From Exiguobacterium sp. AM39-5BH (GTDB taxonomy: Bacteria > Bacillota > Bacilli > Exiguobacteriales > Exiguobacteriaceae), in the NCBI RefSeq assembly GCF_003467445.1, contig NZ_QSGS01000001.1:248001-312000 (forward strand): a stretch of DNA of 64,000 nt, given 5' to 3'. The notes beneath the pieces were generated by a model. The model was not told where the DNA came from, made no database searches, and worked only from the letters and a program-made list of their open reading frames with translations. Shown here one piece after another: positions 18,330 through 26,634 of this stretch. Positions within the stretch are counted from its first letter, which is position 1; each line of letters opens with the position of its first letter. Both the position numbers and the translations under genes were made by a program.

Positions 18330-18938
18330 ATGGCTAAATTTGAATTACCACAGCTTGATTACGCATACGATGCACTTGAACCACACATTGACGCACGCAC
18401 GATGGAAATCCACCACACGAAACACCACAACACTTACGTCACGAACGTGAACAATGCACTCGAAGGGAAAGACGTGAACTACTCATCACTCGAAGAGTTG
18501 CTTCAAAACCTCGATTCACTTCCTGCTGACATTCAAACAGCGGTCCGCAATAACGGCGGCGGCCACTGGAATCACTCGTTCTTCTGGAAATTGTTGAAGA
18601 AAAACGAAAACGGTGCTCCGACGGGCGAACTCGCTTCCGCCATCGACGAAGCGTTCGGCAGCTTCGATGCCTTCAAAGACGAGTTCACAAAAGCAGCGAC
18701 AACACGTTTTGGCTCTGGTTGGGCTTGGCTCGTCGTGAAAAACGGGAAACTCGAAGTCACATCGACACCAAACCAAGACTCACCGATTATGGAAGGCGTT
18801 CAGCCAATCCTCGGACTTGACGTTTGGGAGCATGCGTATTACTTGAACTATCAAAACCGTCGTCCGGATTACATCCAGGCGTTCTTCCATGTCATTGACT
18901 GGGATTACGTCGCGAAACTCTACGCAGACGCAAAATAA
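18330..18938 (+). CDS. sodA: Manganese superoxide dismutase
   Basis: A 202-residue Fe/Mn-SOD. Metal ligands: His in [12 protein letters not shown], His in HWNHSFFW, and Asp and His in [12 protein letters not shown]. The [11 protein letters not shown] stretch and the glycine near the second ligand favour manganese by Bacillales convention. Its place before a class B PBP and pst matches Bacillus. Single-gene unit with its own terminator. Confidence 0.95.
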   Translation: MAKFELPQLDYAYDALEPHIDARTMEIHHTKHHNTYVTNVNNALEGKDVNYSSLEELLQNLDSLPADIQTAVRNNGGGHWNHSFFWKLLKKNENGAPTGELASAIDEAFGSFDAFKDEFTKAATTRFGSGWAWLVVKNGKLEVTSTPNQDSPIMEGVQPILGLDVWEHAYYLNYQNRRPDYIQAFFHVIDWDYVAKLYADAK

Positions 18939-18944
18939 TGACAC

Positions 18945-18978
18945 AATCCCGGGATTCGAAGAATCTCGGGATTTTTTA
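18945..18978 (+). terminator. Terminator of sodA
   Basis: AATCCCGGGATTC / GAATCTCGGGATT with a three-base loop and six Ts. Confidence 0.9.
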
Positions 18979-19102
18979 TACATTTCATTAATTTGTAAAC
19001 AAATTATGCTATAGTGAAAATCGAGTCAAAAAATAGAAACAACACTGACAGATCGTCACGTATACTTATAGAAGGAATCGAATCAGAAAGGAGACAACTG
19101 AA

Positions 19103-21160
19103 TTGGCTAGACATCGTGTGAAAGTGCCGAAAAAACGGCGCAACCATCTGCCCTTGCGTTTGAACTTATTGTTTTTTATCGTGTTCATTTTGTTCGCAAC
19201 GCTCATTTTTCGACTAGGGGTCGTCCAAATCGTCAACGGCGAGTTGATTGCCCGAGAAGTCCAAAAAACGGAATCGAGCAAAATTAAATATGAGGTACCG
19301 CGTGGTAAAATCTATGACCGCAACGGTCAAGTGCTTGCCGACACGATTTCGAACTATTCGGTCATGTACCGACGGTCTCAAGTGACAAAAACAGAGGAAC
19401 GACTCGATGTAGCCACCAAACTAGCTGAGATTGTCGATGTCCCGAAGAAAGACCGAAAAGTGACGGAGCGGGACAGAAAGGATTATTGGATTGCCATCGA
19501 TCCAGAGCGCTCGCAAGAACGTGTCCAAACTTTATTAGCCGATCTGCCAGAAGAAGAGCGCGCGGCCTTGTCGAATCAAGACGTCGACCAGTTGTTGCTC
19601 GATTCGATCACAGACGCGGAAATCACGTTTGATGACGCGACCGAAGAAATCATCGCCATCAAACATAACATGGAGTCGGGCTATGCGCTCGACCCGCAAG
19701 TCATTAAAATCGGAACATCACCGAAAGAGATGGCTCTAATTGAGGAAAATTTGGAACTTCTCCCTGGTGTCAGTGTCGAACCGTACTATCAGCGCGACTA
19801 TCCGTTCGGCGAGACGTTCCAAAGCTTTCTTGGAAGTTATCGTCAAATCCCAGCCGAGCAACGAGCTTCGTACCAAGCGAAAGGCTACGGCCTGAACGAT
19901 CGGGTCGGAACGTCTTATCTTGAACAACAATATGAAGATGTGCTGCGCGGGACACCGGCTTATGACGTGTTTACAACGTATAAAGGTGAGCCGGTTGGAG
20001 AACCGACCCGTGTCAGCGGGAACCCTGGGAAAGATATCATCCTGTCTACGGACATCGAATTCCAAAAAGAAGTCGATGAGATTTTGAAGAAAGCGATTCG
20101 AGCCGGCCGCTCGGGCAGCCCGCACTTTGACCGTGCCTTCGCCGTCGTCATGAACCCCCAAACAGGCGAATTGCTCGCCCTCTCAGGACAAGAGCTCGAT
20201 TATGAAACGAATAAATTCAAAGACGTATCGACCGGAACCGTGCTTCGGGCGAGTCAAATCGGCTCGACAATCAAGGGAGCGACGGTCGCGTTCGGACTTG
20301 AGGAAGAAGTCATCCGACCGGGTGAATATATTTATGACACGCCGATTCGTATCGGTTCGTCACTCAAATCGTCGTACCGGAACATGGGGAACATTAACGA
20401 CCTTGACGCTCTCGCCTTGTCATCGAACATTTACATGTTCCAAATCGCCCTGCGGCTCGCCGATTACTATTCGACCGGCCAAATCGTTGGGGAGAACGTG
20501 ACCGAGGCGTTCAATACGATGGAACATTATTATAAACAGTTCGGACTCGGCATCGAGACAGGGATTGATCTCCCGTATGAATCAATCGGATTCCGAAGCG
20601 TACCGGACCGTGTTACGCTCCTCATGGACATGTCGATTGGCCAGTTTATCTCCTATACGCCAATTCAATTGGCGCAGTATACGTCGACGCTTGCGAACGG
20701 TGGATACCGGATTCAACCGCATCTGTTGAAAGAAATCATCGAACCCGGTTCGCTCGATGAGTCAAACAAACAAGTCGTGAGCACATTCCAACCGAACGCG
20801 CTCAATAAAGTCGATATCCGTGACGAGTTCATCCAACGGTCACGCCAAGGGTTCCGGCAAGGGGTCGAGAGTGGGACATCGCGTATCCTGCAACAGACGG
20901 GGATGACGGCTGCCGGTAAGACCGGGACCGCTCAAGCGATCGCGGAAGGGCCGGACGGTCAAGCGAAACGCAATGCGAACGGTGAACCAATCAAGACACT
21001 CAACTCGAACCACGTCGGCTGGGCGCCGTATGATGACCCGGAAATCGCTTGGGCCATCATCATGCCTGGTCTTGAGGCGGAAGGAATCAATACCCGTGTC
21101 GCGCATGACATCATGAAGGCGTACTTCAATTTAGATGACGTTCAAGCGCAACTCCAGTAA
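19103..21160 (+). CDS. pbpA: Class B penicillin-binding protein (PbpA/PBP2 type)
   Basis: A 685-residue peptidoglycan transpeptidase. One N-terminal membrane anchor (about residues 20-38), a dimerisation domain starting YEVPRGKIYDRNGQVLA, and a transpeptidase domain with the active serine in GSTIKG (SxxK), SSN (SxN) and KTGTAQ (KTG). The TTG start at 19103 has AGAAAGGAG upstream. Its position between sodA and pstS matches yqgF (pbpA) of Bacillus, which serves side-wall synthesis in rods. Confidence 0.93.
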   Translation: MARHRVKVPKKRRNHLPLRLNLLFFIVFILFATLIFRLGVVQIVNGELIAREVQKTESSKIKYEVPRGKIYDRNGQVLADTISNYSVMYRRSQVTKTEERLDVATKLAEIVDVPKKDRKVTERDRKDYWIAIDPERSQERVQTLLADLPEEERAALSNQDVDQLLLDSITDAEITFDDATEEIIAIKHNMESGYALDPQVIKIGTSPKEMALIEENLELLPGVSVEPYYQRDYPFGETFQSFLGSYRQIPAEQRASYQAKGYGLNDRVGTSYLEQQYEDVLRGTPAYDVFTTYKGEPVGEPTRVSGNPGKDIILSTDIEFQKEVDEILKKAIRAGRSGSPHFDRAFAVVMNPQTGELLALSGQELDYETNKFKDVSTGTVLRASQIGSTIKGATVAFGLEEEVIRPGEYIYDTPIRIGSSLKSSYRNMGNINDLDALALSSNIYMFQIALRLADYYSTGQIVGENVTEAFNTMEHYYKQFGLGIETGIDLPYESIGFRSVPDRVTLLMDMSIGQFISYTPIQLAQYTSTLANGGYRIQPHLLKEIIEPGSLDESNKQVVSTFQPNALNKVDIRDEFIQRSRQGFRQGVESGTSRILQQTGMTAAGKTGTAQAIAEGPDGQAKRNANGEPIKTLNSNHVGWAPYDDPEIAWAIIMPGLEAEGINTRVAHDIMKAYFNLDDVQAQLQ

Positions 21161-21188
21161 AGAAGTCACATGAGTGGCTTCTTTTTTT
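21160..21188 (+). terminator. Terminator of pbpA
   Basis: AAGAAGTCAC / GTGGCTTCTT with an ATGA loop and a seven-T run. Confidence 0.85.
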
Positions 21189-21192
21189 CGTC

Positions 21193-21242
21193 TTTACAAT
21201 TCTTTTACGTTCCGTTTATTTCTCGTTAATAGTAGTTTATTA
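21193..21242 (+). promoter_or_regulatory. PhoP-box array of the pst promoter
   Basis: Five hexamers in exact 11-base register: TTTACA (21193), TTTACG (21204), TTTATT (21215), TTAATA (21226), TTATTA (21237), each with a 5-base spacer. This is the layout of PhoP~P binding sites in Bacillus Pho promoters (TT-A/C/T-A-C/T-A repeats). It sits between the pbpA terminator and pstS, so pst should be induced by phosphate starvation. Confidence 0.8.
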
Positions 21243-21313
21243 GGATGTTAATTGTAGGACAGAACAAGGAAGCCACAACACAATTCAAAGCAAACTCAAG
21301 GAGGACGTCAGAA

Positions 21314-22249
21314 ATGTCTTGGATGAAAAAATCAGCTTTAGTCGCTTCAATCACTTCGGTGGCCATCATCGGTGCCGCATGTGGGAACAATGAAGAAGGT
21401 GGCGCAACCGACGGTGAAGGACTTTCAGGTAAAGTCGTCATGGACGGTTCGTCAACAGTCTTCCCGATCATGGAAGCCGTAGCCGAAGAATATTCAGCTG
21501 AACAGCCAGACGTTGAAGTCACGGTCGGTGTTTCAGGGACAGGTGGCGGATTCAAGCGTTTCGTCACAGGCGAGACAGACTTCTCGAACGCATCACGTGA
21601 AATCAAAGAAGAAGAAGCGGCTGAAGCCAAGAAGAACGGTGTCGAGTACACACAACTCGCAGTTGCCCTTGATGGTCTCTCGCTCGTCGTCAACCCAGAG
21701 AACGATTGGGCCCAAGACATCACAATCGACGAACTCAATAAAATGTGGACTGACCCGAACGTGAAGACATGGAAAGACGTCCGCTCAGACTGGCCAGACG
21801 AAGAAATCTCATTCTTCTCACCAGGTAAAGACTCAGGAACGTTCGACTTCTTCAATGAAGCCGTCCTTGAAGACACGGACATTCGTGAAGACGCGCAATT
21901 GTCAGAAGATGATAACGTCCTCGTGACAGGGGTCGCCGGTACGAAAGGTGCGATCGGATTCTTCGGTTATGCGTACTACATTGAAAACCAAGATACGCTT
22001 CGTGCGATGAACGTCGAAGGCGTCGAACCGACGACTGATACAATCAACGATCTTTCATACCCGCTCTCACGTGAGATTTACACATACGTGAACAACGCGT
22101 CATTGAAAGATAAGCCACAAGTCGCTGACTACACACGCTTCATGAACGAAAATGCAGCAGTCCTTGCTGAAGAAGTCGGATATGTCGGAATGGAACAAGC
22201 ACGGTATGATGAGAACGCTAAAGTGATTGATGAGATCGCTGGCGAGTAA
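21314..22249 (+). CDS. pstS: Phosphate ABC transporter substrate-binding lipoprotein
   Basis: A 311-residue PstS. Signal peptide with lipobox IIGAAC, then mature protein GNNEEGG. The phosphate-binding fold is visible in DGSSTVFPIMEAVAEEY, GVSGTGGGFKRFVTGETDFSNASR and SPGKDSGTFDFFNEAV. I start at ATG 21314 (MSWMKKSALVAS), after AAGGAGGACG. It binds phosphate outside the membrane and delivers it to PstCA. First gene of the pst operon. Confidence 0.95.
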   Translation: MSWMKKSALVASITSVAIIGAACGNNEEGGATDGEGLSGKVVMDGSSTVFPIMEAVAEEYSAEQPDVEVTVGVSGTGGGFKRFVTGETDFSNASREIKEEEAAEAKKNGVEYTQLAVALDGLSLVVNPENDWAQDITIDELNKMWTDPNVKTWKDVRSDWPDEEISFFSPGKDSGTFDFFNEAVLEDTDIREDAQLSEDDNVLVTGVAGTKGAIGFFGYAYYIENQDTLRAMNVEGVEPTTDTINDLSYPLSREIYTYVNNASLKDKPQVADYTRFMNENAAVLAEEVGYVGMEQARYDENAKVIDEIAGE

Positions 22250-22263
22250 ATAGCGCAGATGGC

Positions 22264-22290
22264 AGAAGGTGAGACTCGGTCTCGCCTTCT
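22264..22290 (+). terminator. Hairpin between pstS and pstC
   Basis: AGAAGGTGAGAC / GTCTCGCCTTCT with a three-base loop and no T run. It more likely acts as a 3'-stabilising or partial-termination element, raising pstS over the downstream genes, than as a full terminator. Confidence 0.6.
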
Positions 22291-22333
22291 CGCCGTGCTT
22301 TCTAGTATGAAGAGGTAGGGAGCGATACACGAG

Positions 22334-23278
22334 ATGAATCAACCAAATAAAGGCTTTTCGATTCGAGAGATGATTGAAGTCAATAAGAAAAAGAAGTTTA
22401 GTACGACGAACGTGTTTGATAAAGTCATGCCGTTCTTATTATTCTTGAGCGCATTCGTTTCGGTCGTTACGACGGTCGGCATCGCGTTCACACTCGGTTT
22501 TGAACTGTTCAAGTTTTTTGAGCGCGTACCGGTCGCTGAATTTTTAGGGACGACAGAATGGTACCCGCTTAGCGCCGATCAACGATTCGGAGTCTGGGCC
22601 CTTGTCATGGGGACGCTTCAGATTACCGTCATCGCCATGATTGTCGCCGTGCCGCTTGGTTTGGCTTCGGCGATCTATTTGAGTGAGTATGCGTCCGAAC
22701 GTGCCCGTACGATTTTAAAGCCAATCCTTGAAGTTCTCGCAGGGGTCCCGACGATCGTCTTCGGATTCTTTGCCTTGTCATTTGTCACACCTATCTTGCA
22801 GTCGCTTATTCCGGGCTTAAAGATTTATAATGCTCTCAGCCCGGGGATTGTTGTCGGGATTATGATTATCCCGATGATTGCTTCGATTTCAGAGGATGCG
22901 ATGAGCGCCGTCCCGAAAAAGATTCGCGAAGGAGCGCTCGGCCTGGGGGCGACACGTCTTGAGGTCGCCATTAAAGTCGTCATGCCGGCCGCGCTCTCAG
23001 GGATTATCGCCTCAATCGTCCTTGGAATGAGTCGGGCCATCGGCGAAACAATGATTGTGACAATCGCAGGGGGATCGCAACCAAACTTCGAGTTCAATCC
23101 GCTCAATGCGATTCAAACGATGACGGCATATATTGTCCAAATCGCCAAAGGCGATGCCGGATACGGGACAATCGAATACTACAGTATCTATGCGGTTGGC
23201 GCATTATTGTTCATCTTTACACTCGTGATGAACTTGTTCGCGAACTGGGTGACGCGCCGCTTCAGAGAGGAGTACTAA
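22334..23278 (+). CDS. pstC: Phosphate ABC transporter permease PstC
   Basis: A 314-residue permease with six hydrophobic segments and the ABC-permease EAA loop (KKIREGALGLGATRLEVAIKVVMPAA). The family stretch EVLAGVPTIVFGFFAL is present. The gene follows pstS after the hairpin and ends one base before pstA, giving the fixed order S-C-A-B-PhoU. Confidence 0.95.
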   Translation: MNQPNKGFSIREMIEVNKKKKFSTTNVFDKVMPFLLFLSAFVSVVTTVGIAFTLGFELFKFFERVPVAEFLGTTEWYPLSADQRFGVWALVMGTLQITVIAMIVAVPLGLASAIYLSEYASERARTILKPILEVLAGVPTIVFGFFALSFVTPILQSLIPGLKIYNALSPGIVVGIMIIPMIASISEDAMSAVPKKIREGALGLGATRLEVAIKVVMPAALSGIIASIVLGMSRAIGETMIVTIAGGSQPNFEFNPLNAIQTMTAYIVQIAKGDAGYGTIEYYSIYAVGALLFIFTLVMNLFANWVTRRFREEY

Positions 23279-23279
23279 T

Positions 23280-24191
23280 ATGGCATTGCCGAACAGTGAG
23301 TTCAAGAATACGAAGAACTTGATGGACCGTGATTCCGTTTCACAACGAATCAAGCGTCGTCTCCAATTAAATGAAATCTTTAAGTACGTCTTTTTAGCAG
23401 GACTTGTCTTTGCCCTGCTCGTCTTATCGACGTTGATTTATGACGTCGTCTCGAAAGGTGGCGGTTGGGTGAATTTGGACTTCCTCCGCAACTTCCCGTC
23501 GCGCCGTCCTGAACAGGCCGGATTGTATCCTGCCTTGATTGGATCACTTTGGTTGATGCTTCTAATCGTGCCGATGGTATTCATCGTCGGCGTCGGTGCT
23601 GCCATCTATTTGGAAGAGTATGCTCCGAAGAATCGCATCACGTCATTTATCGAAGTGAACATTTCGAACTTGGCCGGTGTCCCGTCAATCGTCTTTGGAT
23701 TGCTCGGATTGACCATTTTTGTTCGCATCATGGAACTAGGTAACTCCATCATGGCAGGTGCTTTGACGCTCGGATTGATGAGTTTGCCGATTGTGATCGT
23801 CGCGTCGCAAGAAGCGCTCCGTGCGGTCAAGATGGAACTACGCCACGCGTCGCTCGCTCTTGGTGCCTCGAAGTGGCAAACTACGTTCAACGTCGTCTTA
23901 CCATCCGCAATCCCAGGGATAATTACGGGAATCATCTTAGCCGTATCTCGTGCCATCGGGGAGACAGCACCACTTATCATGATCGGGGCGGCAACGTTCA
24001 TTTCGACGACGCCGAGCAGTGTGTTTTCAGATTTCACGGCGCTTCCGATTCAAATCTACAACTGGACGAGCCGTCCGCAAGCAGAATTCCAAAACTTGGC
24101 CGCTGCCGGGATTATTGTTTTGATGACGGTATTGATCATCATGAACTCGGCTGCCATCTATATTCGCAACAAGTACACAAACCGACATTAA
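23280..24191 (+). CDS. pstA: Phosphate ABC transporter permease PstA
   Basis: A 303-residue permease with six hydrophobic segments. EAA-type loop [26 protein letters not shown] and [15 protein letters not shown] mark the PstA family. It has a somewhat long cytosolic N terminus (about 40 residues). Forms the heterodimeric channel with PstC. Confidence 0.95.
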   Translation: MALPNSEFKNTKNLMDRDSVSQRIKRRLQLNEIFKYVFLAGLVFALLVLSTLIYDVVSKGGGWVNLDFLRNFPSRRPEQAGLYPALIGSLWLMLLIVPMVFIVGVGAAIYLEEYAPKNRITSFIEVNISNLAGVPSIVFGLLGLTIFVRIMELGNSIMAGALTLGLMSLPIVIVASQEALRAVKMELRHASLALGASKWQTTFNVVLPSAIPGIITGIILAVSRAIGETAPLIMIGAATFISTTPSSVFSDFTALPIQIYNWTSRPQAEFQNLAAAGIIVLMTVLIIMNSAAIYIRNKYTNRH

Positions 24192-24222
24192 GTCGGCGCA
24201 GGTAACGAGGAGGACTCTCGAG

Positions 24223-25056
24223 ATGATGAAACAAAAAGAACTCAAAGGAGATCATGAAGTGAACACTACGACGACTCAACCGAACGAAACCGTGATGCAA
24301 AAGGACAGTGCCTACGTCGTGAATAACTTGAACCTATGGTACGGTGACGACCAGGCATTGATTGACGTCAACCTTGACATCAAGAAAAATGAAGTGACAG
24401 CGATTATCGGTCCGTCGGGTTGCGGGAAGTCGACGTTCATCAAGACATTGAACCGGATGGTCGAACTCGTACCATCTGTCCGTACGAATGGTGAAATTTT
24501 GTATCATGGTCGTAATATCTTCAATCGTGATTATAAAGTCGAAGATCTCCGGACATCGGTTGGTATGGTGTTCCAACAACCGAACCCATTCCCAAAATCA
24601 ATTTATGATAATGTGGCATACGGACCTCGTACGCACGGCATCAAAAATAGAAAAGTACTCGATGAGATCGTCGAGCGCTCGCTTCGCGGCGCTGCCATCT
24701 GGGATGAAGTGAAGGATCGCTTGAACGAAAACGCCTACGGCCTCTCGGGTGGACAGCAACAGCGTCTCTGTATCGCCCGTACGCTCGCCATCGAACCAGA
24801 CGTCATTCTCATGGACGAACCGACGTCGGCTCTTGATCCAATCTCGACACTTAAAGTCGAAGAACTCGTTCAAGAATTGAAAAAACAGTATTCGATCATC
24901 ATCGTCACGCACAACATGCAACAAGCGGCTCGTGTCTCGGACAAGACGGCGTTCTTCTTGAACGGGGAAGTCGTCGAGTTTGATGCGACCGATAAAATCT
25001 TCTCGAATCCAACGGACAAGCGGACTGAAGATTACATTTCTGGCCGGTTCGGTTAA
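24223..25056 (+). CDS. pstB: Phosphate ABC transporter ATP-binding protein
   Basis: A 277-residue ATPase. Walker [10 protein letters not shown], PstB-typical [18 protein letters not shown], signature LSGGQQQR and Walker [13 protein letters not shown]. Two starts have good sites: ATG 24223 (AGGAGG, 9 bases) and GTG 24259 (AAAGGAG, 9 bases). Conservation begins later, so they cannot be separated. Only one pstB is present, where Bacillus has two. Confidence 0.95.
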   Translation: MMKQKELKGDHEVNTTTTQPNETVMQKDSAYVVNNLNLWYGDDQALIDVNLDIKKNEVTAIIGPSGCGKSTFIKTLNRMVELVPSVRTNGEILYHGRNIFNRDYKVEDLRTSVGMVFQQPNPFPKSIYDNVAYGPRTHGIKNRKVLDEIVERSLRGAAIWDEVKDRLNENAYGLSGGQQQRLCIARTLAIEPDVILMDEPTSALDPISTLKVEELVQELKKQYSIIIVTHNMQQAARVSDKTAFFLNGEVVEFDATDKIFSNPTDKRTEDYISGRFG

Positions 25057-25071
25057 GAAGGGGAGACAATC

Positions 25072-25734
25072 ATGGCACAAAATCGCACATTCTTTGATAC
25101 GAAGTTAAACGAATTAGAAGATAAGGTCGTCCGCTTGGCGAACTTGACGATGCGTCAGACGGCGACGGCCATCGAGGTGCTTGAAAAACGTGACCTCGTT
25201 TTAGCCCAAATGGTAATCGATAATGATAATGAACTCGACGATCTCGAACTAGAGATTAATGATGAAGCGATTTTATTAATCGCCAAACAACAACCGGTGG
25301 CGACTGACCTTCGCCGCTTGATCGTGACGATGAAGTCGGCGACGGACCTTGAGCGCATCGCGGACTATGCGACAAACATCGCCAAAGCGGTCACTCGCAT
25401 CGAGCACGTCCCGTATGTGTTAGACATCAAGCCGCTCAAACAGATGGCCGAACAGTTGATCGACATGCTCGAATTGGCCACGCGCGCTTACCGAAAAGGC
25501 GAAGTTAGCCGAGTGCGTGAATTGAATGAGATGGATAAAGTCATCGATGATTTGAACTTACAAACCATCAAACAATACATGAGTACTGTGCCGACAATGG
25601 CTGTCGGAACGAATGATGTGTATGAGTTCTCAAACATCGCCCGCTATTTAGAACGCATGGGCGATCACGTAACGAATTTCGGAGAACACCTCATTTTCCT
25701 TGAAAAAGGGAAACATTATGATTTAAATCAGTGA
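25072..25734 (+). CDS. phoU: Phosphate transport system regulator PhoU
   Basis: A 220-residue all-helical protein with two PhoU repeats, ATDLERIADYATNI and IARYLERMGDHVTNF, which hold the metal-binding acidic/histidine motifs. It links Pst activity to the PhoR sensor and prevents excess uptake. Last gene of the operon, before a strong terminator. From memory Bacillus subtilis pst lacks phoU, so this arrangement is closer to that of other Firmicutes. Confidence 0.95.
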   Translation: MAQNRTFFDTKLNELEDKVVRLANLTMRQTATAIEVLEKRDLVLAQMVIDNDNELDDLELEINDEAILLIAKQQPVATDLRRLIVTMKSATDLERIADYATNIAKAVTRIEHVPYVLDIKPLKQMAEQLIDMLELATRAYRKGEVSRVRELNEMDKVIDDLNLQTIKQYMSTVPTMAVGTNDVYEFSNIARYLERMGDHVTNFGEHLIFLEKGKHYDLNQ

Positions 25735-25744
25735 GAAGAGTGGT

Positions 25745-25778
25745 AAAGAACAACAGACCAGTTGTTCTTTATTTTTTT
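25745..25778 (+). terminator. Terminator of the pst operon
   Basis: AAAGAACAAC / GTTGTTCTTT with a six-base loop, then ATTTTTTT. Confidence 0.9.
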
Positions 25779-25849
25779 GTGCAGGAATTCACGGATATGG
25801 AGCGAATAGTAGAACACATGGATTTTTTTTGGAAGGGAGCCACATATAG

Positions 25850-26620
25850 ATGGAAAAGAAAATCGTTTCCTTGAAGCAACAAGGACTAACGTTAAAACAG
25901 ATTGCAGAACAATTAGATATGCCAATCGGGAAAGTGCAGTACGCTTGGCGCAAATGGCGTTCCCAAAACGGTGAACCGGCTCAACCGGTAAGCATCCCAA
26001 AACGAAAGACTGAAAGGAAGACATCAATGATCCCTAAACCGAAGCCCGTGCCCGCTTCATCCATGAAGCAGCAGGTCGCTTCGACGATGCAACACGAGCT
26101 GCCAGTCCAATCACCGCTGTTAGATCAAGGTCCAGAGGGATTCTGGAAGCTCCCAGACCGTTATAATCAAGATTTGATGCATGCGGTCGTCCAATCACCG
26201 AACGCCGTCTACGTCTTTTGGGAAGTATCGGATAGCGTCAAAGAGACGTTGTCGATGCAGTTCATGCGCCCGTGGGAAGATTTACCGAAAGGGTTCCGTA
26301 TCCTCGACATCACGTTGCTCGATTACGCGAGCGGTCATGCGAACCGGTCGTATACGTTCGAATTGCCGGAAATGACGAACAGTTGGTTCGTTCGTCCGCT
26401 TGACCCGAATACGACCTACGTGTTCGAGTTTGGGATTCGGACGATGGAAGGGGAGTTCCTTCCGTTGCTCGCATCCGCACCAATTGACACGCCACGTGCG
26501 GAGCCAGCCGGCCATGGTCGTTTCGCTGAACCGGTACGACGTTGGCAATATGGGGAAGTCGAGTCTCCTGAACTGCTCGACACGCTGCCTAAATATTCTG
26601 CATATCGATTCGTGCGCTGA
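25850..26620 (+). CDS. HTH plus DUF4912 protein
   Basis: 256 residues. Residues 1-40 form a resolvase-like helix-turn-helix (IVSLKQQGLTLKQIAEQLDMPIGKVQYAWRKW). A proline/lysine-rich linker follows (about 45-80), then a DUF4912 domain (LPDRYNQDLMHAVVQSPNAVYVFWEVSDSV to the end), a beta-rich fold of unknown function that resembles carbohydrate-associated immunoglobulin-like modules. The gene ends 14 bases before the GH57 fusion gene, so they are very likely co-expressed. A role in alpha-glucan metabolism or its control is inference from this pairing. Confidence 0.75.
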   Translation: MEKKIVSLKQQGLTLKQIAEQLDMPIGKVQYAWRKWRSQNGEPAQPVSIPKRKTERKTSMIPKPKPVPASSMKQQVASTMQHELPVQSPLLDQGPEGFWKLPDRYNQDLMHAVVQSPNAVYVFWEVSDSVKETLSMQFMRPWEDLPKGFRILDITLLDYASGHANRSYTFELPEMTNSWFVRPLDPNTTYVFEFGIRTMEGEFLPLLASAPIDTPRAEPAGHGRFAEPVRRWQYGEVESPELLDTLPKYSAYRFVR

Positions 26621-26634
26621 GGAGGATTTATTTG

